Positions 56,608 through 64,000 of a stretch of 64,000 nt of DNA are shown one piece after another. Made by a program: the position numbers and the translations under genes. Source of the DNA: Vacuolonema iberomarrocanum LEGE 07170 (GTDB lineage: Bacteria; Cyanobacteriota; Cyanobacteriia; Elainellales; Elainellaceae); contig JADEXA010000004.1 of the NCBI GenBank assembly GCA_015207365.1, positions 124,001 to 188,000 on the forward strand, given 5' to 3'. Under the pieces are notes generated by a model. It saw nothing but the letters and a program-made list of their open reading frames with translations, was not told the origin of the DNA and ran no database searches. Within the stretch, counting starts at the first letter, position 1. The number at the start of each line of letters is the position of its first letter.

Positions 56608-59196
56608 ATGTTAGAAGCCTATCAAACGCATGTAGAAGAACGTGCTGCTCTGGGAATTCCGCCACTTCCCTTGTCTGCCGAGCAAACTTCGGCAGTATGT
56701 GAGCTGTTGAAGCAGCCGCCAGCCGGACAAGAAGAATATTTGCTAGAGCTGTTGCGCGATCGCGTTCCTCCCGGCGTTGATCAGGCGTCCTATGTGAAAG
56801 CGGGCTCTCTGACGGCGATCGCCCACGGCGAAATCACCAGTCCCCTGATCAGCCCCGTGCAGGCGGTGGAACTGCTGGGCACGATGATGGGCGGGTATAA
56901 CGTGCGATCGCTCATTGACCTGCTCAAGGCTGAGGATGCAGCGGTAGTCGATGCCGCCATGACCGCCCTCAGCAAGACGCTGCTGGTCTACGATGCCTTC
57001 CACGATATTGAGGAAATGGCCAAGGCCGGGAACGAACAGGCACAAACCATCCTGCAAGCCTGGGCCGATGCCGAATGGTTTACCAACCGCGAACCGTTAG
57101 CCGATACCATCACCGTCACGGTGTTCAAGGTTTCGGGCGAAACCAATACTGACGACCTCTCCCCGGCACCCCACGCTACGACGCGTCCCGACATTCCGCT
57201 GCATGCCCTGGCTATGCTCGAAAGCCGCATGCCAGAAGGATTAGATACCATTGCCGAGCTGAAGAAGAAGGGGTATCCCGTCGCCTATGTGGGCGATGTG
57301 GTTGGCACAGGTTCCTCGCGGAAATCGGCCATCAACTCTGTGCTGTGGCAGATCGGCCACGATATCCCCTTTGTGCCCAACAAGCGGGCAGGGGGCGTCA
57401 TTCTGGGCGGCAAGATTGCTCCCATTTTCTTCAATACCGCCGAGGACTCGGGTGCATTGCCTATCGAGTGCGATGTGGAACAAATGGAAACGGGCGATGT
57501 GATCACCATCCATCCCTACAAGGGCGAAATTACCAATGAGGCGGGTGAGGTGATTGCCACCTTTACCCTAAAGCCTGAGACGATTTTGGATGAAGTGCGG
57601 GCAGGGGGACGGATTCCGCTGCTGATTGGGCGATCGCTCACCGACAAAACTCGCATTGCCCTCGGCCTGGAACCCAGCCCCGTCTTCATTCGCCCCTCTA
57701 TGCCAGAAGACAGTGACAAAGGCTTCACCCTCGCCCAGAAAATGGTGGGTCAAGCCTGTGGCCTCCCTGGTGTGCGTCCTGGCACCTCCTGCGAACCCAT
57801 TATGACCACCGTTGGTTCTCAGGACACCACAGGCCCGATGACCCGTGATGAGTTGAAGGAACTTGCCTGCCTGGGCTTTAGCGCCGACTTGGTGATGCAG
57901 AGCTTCTGTCACACCGCCGCCTATCCCAAGCCTGTGGACATCACCACGCACAAAGACCTACCCGACTTCATCAACTCCCGTGGCGGCGTCTCCCTGCGTC
58001 CCGGCGACGGCATCATCCACTCCTGGCTCAACCGGATGCTGCTCCCCGACACCGTCGGCACGGGCGGCGACTCCCACACCCGCTTTCCGCTGGGCATTTC
58101 CTTCCCCGCAGGCTCCGGCCTGGTGGCCTTCGCCGCCGCCCTCGGCGTCATGCCACTGGATATGCCGGAATCGGTGCTGGTGCGCTTTAAGGGCAAACTG
58201 CAACCCGGCGTTACCCTGCGCGATATCGTAAATGCGCTTCCCTATGTCGCCATCCAGGACGGCAGGCTCACGGTTGCCAAGCAAAACAAGAAAAACCTGT
58301 TCAACGGGCGGGTGCTGGAAATGGAAGGACTGCCCGACCTGCAACTGGAGCAAGCCTTTGAGCTAACGGATGCCACCGCCGAGCGTTCCGCCGCTGGCTG
58401 TACCATCAAGCTCAGCACCGACACCGTCGCGGAATACCTGCGCTCCAATGTGTCCTTGCTGAAAAACATGGTGGCACGGGGCTATGGCGATGCCCGCACT
58501 ATCCTGCGCCGCGTTCGCAAGATGGAAGACTGGCTGGACAACCCCAGCCTCATGTCCGCTGACCCGGATGCGGAGTATGCCGAAATCCTGGATGTGGATC
58601 TCGACCAGATCAAGGAACCCCTGGTGGCCGCGCCCAACGACCCCGACAACATCAAGCTGATGTCCGAATGCGCAGGCGACCCCATCCACGAAGTCTTCAT
58701 CGGCTCCTGCATGACCAACATTGGCCACTACCGCGCCGCTGCCAAAGTGCTGGAAAACGCGGGTCCCGTCAAAGTGCGCCTGTGGATTGCACCCCCCACC
58801 CGCATGGACGAACAGCAGCTCCGCGAAGAAGGCTACTACGGCATCTTCGCCGCATCTGGAGCCCGCACGGAAATGCCGGGATGCTCCCTCTGCATGGGCA
58901 ACCAAGCCCGCGTCGAAGACGGCGTAACGGTGTTCTCCACCTCCACCCGCAACTTCAACAACCGCATGGGCAAAGGCGCACAAGTCTACCTCGGCTCCGC
59001 CGAACTCGCCGCCGTCTGCGCCCTCCTCGGTCGCATCCCCACCGTAGAGGAATACATGGAAATCGTCACCAAGAAGATCGACCCCTTCGCAGGTGACCTC
59101 TACCGATACCTCAACTTCGACCAAATCATCGGCTTCGAAGACGAAGGACGAGTTCTAACCAAGGACGAAGAAGCCCAACTTATTGCCTCCGTCTAA
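56608..59196 (+). CDS. acnB: aconitate hydratase B / 2-methylisocitrate dehydratase
   Basis: An 862-residue AcnB, full length. The HEAT-like N-terminal domain (about 1-160), the swivel domain ([18 protein letters not shown] near 231) and the catalytic part with [11 protein letters not shown] and GSCMTNIGH follow in the AcnB order. The Fe-S Cys are in SCMTN and CSLCMGN. It converts citrate to isocitrate. High G+C and dense coding contrast with the AT-rich region after it. Confidence 0.97.
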   Translation: MLEAYQTHVEERAALGIPPLPLSAEQTSAVCELLKQPPAGQEEYLLELLRDRVPPGVDQASYVKAGSLTAIAHGEITSPLISPVQAVELLGTMMGGYNVRSLIDLLKAEDAAVVDAAMTALSKTLLVYDAFHDIEEMAKAGNEQAQTILQAWADAEWFTNREPLADTITVTVFKVSGETNTDDLSPAPHATTRPDIPLHALAMLESRMPEGLDTIAELKKKGYPVAYVGDVVGTGSSRKSAINSVLWQIGHDIPFVPNKRAGGVILGGKIAPIFFNTAEDSGALPIECDVEQMETGDVITIHPYKGEITNEAGEVIATFTLKPETILDEVRAGGRIPLLIGRSLTDKTRIALGLEPSPVFIRPSMPEDSDKGFTLAQKMVGQACGLPGVRPGTSCEPIMTTVGSQDTTGPMTRDELKELACLGFSADLVMQSFCHTAAYPKPVDITTHKDLPDFINSRGGVSLRPGDGIIHSWLNRMLLPDTVGTGGDSHTRFPLGISFPAGSGLVAFAAALGVMPLDMPESVLVRFKGKLQPGVTLRDIVNALPYVAIQDGRLTVAKQNKKNLFNGRVLEMEGLPDLQLEQAFELTDATAERSAAGCTIKLSTDTVAEYLRSNVSLLKNMVARGYGDARTILRRVRKMEDWLDNPSLMSADPDAEYAEILDVDLDQIKEPLVAAPNDPDNIKLMSECAGDPIHEVFIGSCMTNIGHYRAAAKVLENAGPVKVRLWIAPPTRMDEQQLREEGYYGIFAASGARTEMPGCSLCMGNQARVEDGVTVFSTSTRNFNNRMGKGAQVYLGSAELAAVCALLGRIPTVEEYMEIVTKKIDPFAGDLYRYLNFDQIIGFEDEGRVLTKDEEAQLIASV

Positions 59197-59219
59197 CGCA
59201 AATTTCAACCTCATCCCTT

Positions 59220-59256
59220 GCCCATCACGTTCGAGTGATGGGCATTTTTATTTTTC
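59220..59256 (+). terminator. intrinsic terminator after acnB
   Basis: A nine-base stem GCCCATCAC / GTGATGGGC with a six-base loop, followed by ATTTTTATTTTT. Confidence 0.95.
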
Positions 59257-59864
59257 AGTATTTTTTTGCATTCCTATCAATTACCCCACGCGAAAGCACA
59301 AACCAGAATCTCAACTCTATCTCTTTGGTTTAAATGCTGGATAATACCGGGATTGGGGGTTTTATCCGTCAAAACTGCTGGGTAAAACCCCCATTTCCCA
59401 GGCTTAACTCTCACATCTGCTGGATAACACCCCAAAACTATGGAGTTAACAAGTAAAGTTGCTGGATAAAACCTGAAGCAGTGGGTTTTATCCGTCAAAG
59501 CTGCTGCATAATCACGGGTAGTAGGGTTATTATCCAGCAGATCTGATGCTGAATATATAGTTATGCCGCAAGTCCTTGGTAGGGAAAGGTCAGAAATCAA
59601 TAGAGGTAGCAGCCTGAATCTTTTCTAAAGGATCGCCAGTAATTAAGTTGTGATAGTTATAATCAACTCACTACCCCTCTTTTGGGGAGGTCAAAGTACC
59701 TAGGTAGTACCATCTTCTTCCGGGTGACAAGACTGGGCGGTAGATTGATTTGATAATTCTGCTTGGATGGGGCAGACAGTCAATCCTAGTCTCTAAACCC
59801 GCTCTCATGCTTCCTATGAAGGTAGACCTCTACTGGTTCACTGAAGTACGGAACATGAGGTGTT
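59257..59864. other. non-coding region with hairpin array and leader
   Basis: About 600 bases. It includes the repeat array at 59337-59566. The segment 59640-59864 could be the 5' leader of the small ORF; it contains GTACCTAGGTAGTACC and other small inverted repeats, but I recognise no known RNA. Confidence 0.5.
59337..59566. repeat. array of hairpin-forming units of about 42 bp
   Basis: Degenerate units starting near 59360, 59402, 59445, 59485 and 59526 (spacing 40-43). Each has parts of GGTTTTATCCGTCAAA followed by CTGCTGGATAAAACC, so that GGTTTTATCC can pair with GGATAAAACC. An open frame on the minus strand crosses the array, and I take it as a by-product of the repeats. Confidence 0.8.
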
Positions 59865-60014
59865 ATGGAGAAGCCTAAACCGAGTGACAGAAAGCGGGAT
59901 AAACGCCCTAAGCAGCCTTTTTACCGGGGGCTGAGGGTCGCTGTACGCCGTTTACTACCGTTTTTGCAGGCTCTTGCTGCTCTGTTCACGATTTTGAAGT
60001 TGTTGGGGTCATAG
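59865..60014 (+). CDS. small basic protein with one membrane helix
   Basis: A 49-residue ORF. Residues 2-30 are strongly basic (MEKPKPSDRKRDKRPKQPF); residues 31-48 are hydrophobic (LPFLQALAALFTILKLLG). GAGGTG lies just before the ATG and an intrinsic terminator follows 27 bases after the stop. I do not recognise a family. A cationic stretch with a membrane segment recalls small membrane-binding peptides or type I toxins, but this is only a resemblance. Confidence 0.6.
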   Translation: MEKPKPSDRKRDKRPKQPFYRGLRVAVRRLLPFLQALAALFTILKLLGS

Positions 60015-60041
60015 CGACTCTGACATCATTTCTGTCGAGAG

Positions 60042-60065
60042 GGGAGGAGGACACTCTTCCCTTTT
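60042..60065 (+). terminator. intrinsic terminator after the small ORF
   Basis: GGGAGGAG / CTCTTCCC with a GACA loop and one G-U pair, then TTTT. Confidence 0.75.
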
Positions 60066-60103
60066 CGCTTGTAAGTCTTTGACTAATTTTTTGTTCGGTG
60101 AAC

Positions 60104-60188
60104 GGCATAACAATCCCGTTGCAGCGGCGAGCGTAGTTCTCTCACTCCGTTTCAGTATACTTGTCGCCGCTGAACGGGGTCGTTAAAA
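60104..60188 (+). other. attC-like bulged stem-loop
   Basis: The arms are TAAC - AAT - CCCGTT(G)CAGCGGCGA and TCGCCGCTGAACGGG - GTC - GTTA, separated by a loop of 33 bases. There are 15 perfect pairs with one unpaired G in the left arm, a central unpaired triplet on each side, and outer TAAC/GTTA boxes. This is the layout of an integron attC site (R''-L''-L'-R' with an extrahelical base in the left arm). The R' box (GTTAAAA) departs from GTTRRRY at the last base. No integrase gene is in the window. Confidence 0.5.
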
Positions 60189-60364
60189 GGCTAGTCCCAG
60201 ATACTATGCACCTATATCCTCGAAACTGAATGATTTTTCTTAATATAGATTAGCTAATTGGAGGTATTACTAGCTTGTGAATTGCCTTGGCAATGAAAAT
60301 AAAAAGCATAGGATTATAAGCTTAACTAAAATTTGCATTGATTCTTAGGTATCCTAATCAAACC

Positions 60365-61606
60365 ATGCTCAATAAATCTTTAAAGAAGATACTCTTCAAG
60401 AAATCCATCTTCGAGTTCAGCATATTTATTTTTGTCATTTTTTTCCTAGTCGCACTTGTTGTAATTGCTGAAACTTTCTATGTTAGGCCATCAAATGCTC
60501 AAGAAAAGATAGATTTTATCTTGATGATTGGGCGTATTTTAGGTGGAACTGCTCTTCTTCTCGGTGCATATTTTACTTGGAAACAACTCCAAGTTACTCT
60601 TGATGGGAAAATTACTGATAGGATCTCTCAAGCAATAGATCATATTGGTTCTAAAGATTTGTCGATACGTCTTGGAGGACTTTACTCGCTTGAGAGAATA
60701 GCTATTGATTCAAGACGAGATTTACCTAATATCATTGAAATTATTTGTGCCTTCATACGAGTAAGTAGCCCATCTCCTTTTATTGACAGGAGACTTCACT
60801 CAGTAGTCACAGAACGAGAATTATCTAAAGAAGAGTTGAACAAGATTGTTGAAGAACAGTTTCATCGACCTAGATTGACGGAAGACATACAGGTTGGCCT
60901 ACAGATACTAGCCAGGATAACTCAGCTTTATAAAATCCCGGAGGAGAGCCACCTTTATGTTACTCGAAATCTCTTTGGAGTTAATGTTAAAGGGGCTATA
61001 CTTCCTGACAAGGCGAACCTGTCATTTTTCCTTTTAGATAACTCTCAATTAGATTATGTTTTTGCGTCGAATGCAGTAATGACTCGATCTAGAGTAAATA
61101 ACTCTAATTTAAGAGGTTCACTTTTACATAAAATAGATTTGAGTAATTCTGATTTAAGTGGTTCACATATGGAACATGCTTACCTTTGCAAAGCAATTCT
61201 TCGAGAGACCAGATTTCTTAGTTCTCGGCTCATATGTGCGAACCTCATAGAAGTGCAAGCAGAGAAAGCTAACTTCAATCAAGCTCGATTAAAGAGAGCT
61301 AACTTTTCTAAAGCTATCTTGAAAAAAGCAGTACTTTCATTTGCTGACTTGAGAGAGTCAATTCTGACTGAAGCAGATCTGAGCAGTGCAGATCTGAGCA
61401 GTGCAGATCTTTCTAACTCAAAACTTGATGGTGCAGATTTGAGTGGTGCCATCTTTCAGAGAACACAACTTTATGAGGTTGATCTTACTAATGTGAAAAA
61501 TTTAACGGGTGAGCAATTGGATAATGCTCTTCTTTGTAAAACTACATTGGCTAATGGTGAGGTCTCAAATCGTGATTGTGAAAAGATAGAGGTCAGTCAA
61601 AATTAA
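60365..61606 (+). CDS. membrane-anchored pentapeptide-repeat protein
   Basis: A 413-residue protein. Two membrane helices (about 18-40 and 54-75) are followed by a linker with KITDRISQAIDHIGSKDLSIRLGG and LYSLERIAIDSRRDLPNI, which is a common module in such proteins. Pentapeptide repeats (A(D/N)LxxA) run at about 205-390: ANLSFFLLDNS, NSDLSGSHM, ADLSSADLSSADLSNS. They fold as a right-handed beta helix. Its function is unknown. The DNA is AT-rich, unlike the core genes. ATG 60365 is preferred. Confidence 0.88.
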   Translation: MLNKSLKKILFKKSIFEFSIFIFVIFFLVALVVIAETFYVRPSNAQEKIDFILMIGRILGGTALLLGAYFTWKQLQVTLDGKITDRISQAIDHIGSKDLSIRLGGLYSLERIAIDSRRDLPNIIEIICAFIRVSSPSPFIDRRLHSVVTERELSKEELNKIVEEQFHRPRLTEDIQVGLQILARITQLYKIPEESHLYVTRNLFGVNVKGAILPDKANLSFFLLDNSQLDYVFASNAVMTRSRVNNSNLRGSLLHKIDLSNSDLSGSHMEHAYLCKAILRETRFLSSRLICANLIEVQAEKANFNQARLKRANFSKAILKKAVLSFADLRESILTEADLSSADLSSADLSNSKLDGADLSGAIFQRTQLYEVDLTNVKNLTGEQLDNALLCKTTLANGEVSNRDCEKIEVSQN

Positions 61607-61987
61607 TGATTAACTTGGACTTTATCTTCTTAGATATTCAGCCTCGGAAAGATAAAAGAGTTTAGAATTTGCCTAATGCTATCTATCGCTTACGTGCACC
61701 ATGTATTGGTTTAACGCGATAAGTTGCTTGCAGTCAGCTATGTCGTCTGTTAGAAAAAGTGCCGAAAGTGCTTCAGTGGTAGAAAATATCGGCGATCGCC
61801 CCACCCCAACAACTTCAAACGCAACACTCCTGTTACTCAGCACATCATTCGTTCATTGATTTCTGCGATCGCCGACTACCCCTTACCTGAACCGGGTAGA
61901 CTCTTCGCTTTAATCTGCTGTCGGAGGCGATCGCCGTTAGACGTGCCAGCAGCAAGGTGTTAGCAAAGGTGCTGGATTTATTGAAGA
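61607..61987. other. spacer with gene fragments
   Basis: About 380 bases. The stretch 61743-61800 resembles the right edge of the window (63945-64000); read on the minus strand both give FST-E-A-LTx-like residues, so they may be fragments of one decayed element. HIP1 sites return here. Confidence 0.4.
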
Positions 61988-62152
61988 CTAACTCACCTGG
62001 GCGATCGCTTTCCCGATTTCTTGAGGGGTTGTGACTGCTGCTAACATGGTTCGAGTTAGCTGCTCAACCGAGACGGACGCATCACCATTTTCCACTTTGG
62101 CAATTCGTGGTTGGCTGGAGTACAGTTTTTCTACTAGTGTTACCTGTGTCAT
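61988..62152 (-). pseudogene. truncated XRE-family HTH protein (antitoxin-like)
   Basis: A 54-residue frame: LVEKLYSSQPRIAKVENGDASVSVEQLTRTML, then TPQEIGKAIAQ. This is the recognition-helix part of HigA-like XRE antitoxins. The first helix of the usual domain is missing and no toxin gene lies beside it, so it looks like a remnant, although a short gene cannot be excluded. Confidence 0.65.
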
Positions 62153-62240
62153 TCTACTTAGTTATTGATCTCAAGCCTTTGATTTTGACAAATGCAATAC
62201 TTTTCTTGAAGGACTAACTCTCTCAAATAACGAGGTATAC

Positions 62241-62966
62241 ATGACAAACTGGATTCTTAGTAAGCCAATTGCACATCGTGGATTACATAACGATTCTGAT
62301 GCGCCAGAAAATTCTCTGAAAGCTTTTGGGTATGCTTTAGAACAAGGTTATCCTATTGAACTAGATCTTAATCTCTTGTCCGATGGCAACCTAGCTGTGT
62401 TTCATGACAAGGATCTAGTTAGGATGACTGGAGCTGCTGGAACAATTCATGAGCAAGATTCAGAAACCATCAAAAAATTAAAGCTGTCTAACACTGAAGA
62501 ATACATCCCTCTGTTAGATGAGGTTCTTGAACTTGTCAATGGAAAGGTTCCCATCCTAATCGAAATTAAGAACGAAGGAGAAGTCGGAGAGTTAGAGCAG
62601 ACTTTACTGAACAAGCTATCTTCATACTCAGGAGAATATGCTATTCAGTCTTTCAACCCTCTATCAATCTCCTGGTTTAAGCAAAATGCACCTCACATTT
62701 TGCGAGGACAGTTATCTGGAGACTTTAGATTTGAGGAAAATCTAGAATGGTATAAGAAAATTCTACTTAGAAATTTACTGATGAATTGGTCAAGCTCTCC
62801 ACACTTTATTGCTTATGACATTAATGCTCTTCCCTCAATTCCAGTCATCATTTCCCGACAAATTTTTCGCACTCCTGTCATAGCTTGGACGATTAAAAGT
62901 GATCAAGATAAGGTAAAGGCTTTGAAATACGCTGATAATATTATTTTCGATCATATAAGTCCATGA
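62241..62966 (+). CDS. glycerophosphodiester phosphodiesterase family protein
   Basis: A 241-residue GDPD. IAHRGLHNDSDAPENSLKAF gives the catalytic His-Arg and the NxS segment, IELDLNLLSDG the metal-binding Glu-Asp, and AVFHDKDL the second His. It would hydrolyse glycerophosphodiesters to glycerol-3-phosphate. AT-rich with unusual codon use for this genome, which suggests transfer. Confidence 0.92.
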   Translation: MTNWILSKPIAHRGLHNDSDAPENSLKAFGYALEQGYPIELDLNLLSDGNLAVFHDKDLVRMTGAAGTIHEQDSETIKKLKLSNTEEYIPLLDEVLELVNGKVPILIEIKNEGEVGELEQTLLNKLSSYSGEYAIQSFNPLSISWFKQNAPHILRGQLSGDFRFEENLEWYKKILLRNLLMNWSSSPHFIAYDINALPSIPVIISRQIFRTPVIAWTIKSDQDKVKALKYADNIIFDHISP

Positions 62967-63059
62967 TCTTTTTAGAATCAGCAGTTCAAGGGTGAGTCAT
63001 TTTTAGGCGCTCAGGTGAGCTTGGAATAACTAGCTGGATACATAGTTAGGATGCGCTGC

Positions 63060-63545
63060 ATGTCTATAAAATCACTTATTTCTGAAATTCAAAATGCCTT
63101 TGAAGGTGTAAAGCTTGATGGAGGCATTTCGCTAAATATGGCAGAATATGCTGATTCCTACGAATACGACAAAGAATGCTTAAAGCGTGCTGCTAATGAC
63201 GAAAAAGAGAATTGGCAAAATATATCATCTGAAGATATTGAGAATTGTACAGTGACATTTTGCTTTACCGATTTGCGCGGTTTCAAATTTTATATCCCTG
63301 CCTATATGTGCTGGGCATTAAGAAATTTCGATAAAAGTCATTCCTGTAGTATCGACTCCACGATATATGCTATTGATCCTGATCATTTCATATTTAAAGA
63401 AACACCTTTTAATGAGCTATTTAACTCACAGCAAATTAAAGCTTTATGCAGTTTCCTTGAGTTTGCAATAAACAACGGTGATTTCTTCGACGATATAGTT
63501 GCCAACAAAAACTTAAAAAAGATTCGAATACTACTGAAAAATTAG
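63060..63545 (+). CDS. DUF6714 protein
   Basis: A 161-residue protein. FCFTDLRGFKFYIPAYMCWALRNF and SIDSTIYAIDPD are the marks of DUF6714. Function unknown; such proteins occur in accessory regions. ATG 63060 is preferred to the one at 63051. AT-rich. No partner nearby. Confidence 0.78.
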   Translation: MSIKSLISEIQNAFEGVKLDGGISLNMAEYADSYEYDKECLKRAANDEKENWQNISSEDIENCTVTFCFTDLRGFKFYIPAYMCWALRNFDKSHSCSIDSTIYAIDPDHFIFKETPFNELFNSQQIKALCSFLEFAINNGDFFDDIVANKNLKKIRILLKN

Positions 63546-63728
63546 TTCCGCATTCAAAAGATAAAACCTAAGAATTATTTTTGACATTTCATCTACAGTG
63601 CGAGAGACTTTTGAGTTGGAATATGGACTACGTAAGATTTGAGACTAAATCATTCACACGGCTCAATGAACGGTAGCATTGAGTAGATTTTCTGATGTGG
63701 AAATTGGACTTTAAAGAGGAGTGGTAAT

Positions 63729-63899
63729 GTGCGAGATGTCGTTGCACCTTACGGTTCTCATGCATCTTTCTGGGCCACATATGAAATTCCATATGTTTTC
63801 CTAAGAGATCCCATCAAACCAGATGGTCTACTTCAGATGTTTCTACCCCCTGCACAGCATCTGTCATCACCTAACACAATGCCGGAGCTGATGGATTGA
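63729..63899 (+). CDS. doubtful small ORF
   Basis: A 56-residue frame with GTG start (SFWATYEIPYVFLRDPIKPDG within it). AGAGGAG stands seven to eight bases upstream. No family recognised, and a second frame on the other strand overlaps its 3' end. It may be a remnant. Confidence 0.3.
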   Translation: MRDVVAPYGSHASFWATYEIPYVFLRDPIKPDGLLQMFLPPAQHLSSPNTMPELMD

Positions 63900-64000
63900 G
63901 GTACTTGGAAGTTGCTAAAAAATCTTGACCACCACTCAGATTGACCGTTAGCAAAAATGCTAGATTTGCTTCAATAGTAGAGAAAGCGCTGGCGATCGCC
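63871..64000 (-). pseudogene. possible gene fragment at the right edge
   Basis: An open minus-strand frame runs off the window and stops at 63871 (FSTIEANLAFLLTVNLSGG, then DFLATSKYLNPS). It resembles the fragment at 61743-61800. Too short to name. Confidence 0.25.

Larger units (their letters stand above)
60015..60364. other. spacer before the pentapeptide-repeat gene
   Basis: About 350 bases. It contains the terminator at 60042 and the attC-like structure at 60104-60188. The stretch 60190-60364 is AT-rich, without further motif. Confidence 0.5.

Noticed and set aside
59337..59566. CRISPR array
   Set aside because: Units are degenerate, internal stems dominate, there are no unique spacers of regular length and no cas genes.
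59277..59600. 107-codon minus-strand frame
   Set aside because: It is built of the 42-bp repeat units (FYPA, CYPA and similar), so it arises from the repeat.
62970..63055. second attC site before the DUF6714 gene
   Set aside because: GTTAGGATG occurs, but no left arm pairs with it beyond a few bases.

Overview
The window looks like a chromosomal segment of a cyanobacterium. It carries psaF and psaJ (photosystem I), a psb32-type thylakoid lumen protein, ycf35, a DUF4079 protein and a HetZ homologue, and the octamer GCGATCGC (HIP1) is very frequent. HetZ suggests a filamentous lineage, but no nitrogen-fixation or other heterocyst gene is present, so the species and lifestyle cannot be fixed. 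All functions are read from sequence motifs and remembered families; nothing was searched.

Positions 1 to 59,200 are mostly core housekeeping genes in short operons. In order: a truncated M28 peptidase; psb32; a DUF2997-ycf35-ferredoxin cluster; priA; a group 2 sigma factor; a possible PD-(D/E)XK-like protein with a Cys cluster; a PilB/GspE-like protein without an ATPase core; hetZ and a small coiled-coil protein; gatB; ffh; rpsP-khpA-phoH; dprA; a GNAT enzyme; a TSUP transporter; remA-like and gmk, divergent from rqcH; a DUF938 methyltransferase; psaF-psaJ; tsaD; an alpha/beta hydrolase; DUF4079; rsmH; DUF389; a lipoprotein; spoIIM-like, divergent from a membrane protein and an RDD protein; pstSCAB behind a possible Pho box; a Ser/Thr kinase; bioD; a peroxiredoxin-like protein; amiC-murI; sodC; alr; an HNH protein; an HD-domain phosphohydrolase; and acnB.

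The intergenic gaps of this core hold about 20 copies of at least four families of long, near-perfect palindromes (called A to D here), often in adjacent pairs. Copies of family A differ in sequence, but both arms change together, so the base pairing is kept. Most convergent gene pairs with room between them carry one.

From 59,200 to the right edge the character changes. The DNA is visibly richer in A+T, HIP1 is nearly absent inside the genes, and the content is accessory: an array of hairpin-forming units of about 42 bp, a 49-residue small ORF with its own terminator, a bulged stem-loop that resembles an integron attC site, a membrane pentapeptide-repeat protein, a truncated HTH antitoxin remnant, a GDPD-family phosphodiesterase and a DUF6714 protein. 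This is the likeliest place for an acquired or mobile gene set, although no integrase or transposase is visible.
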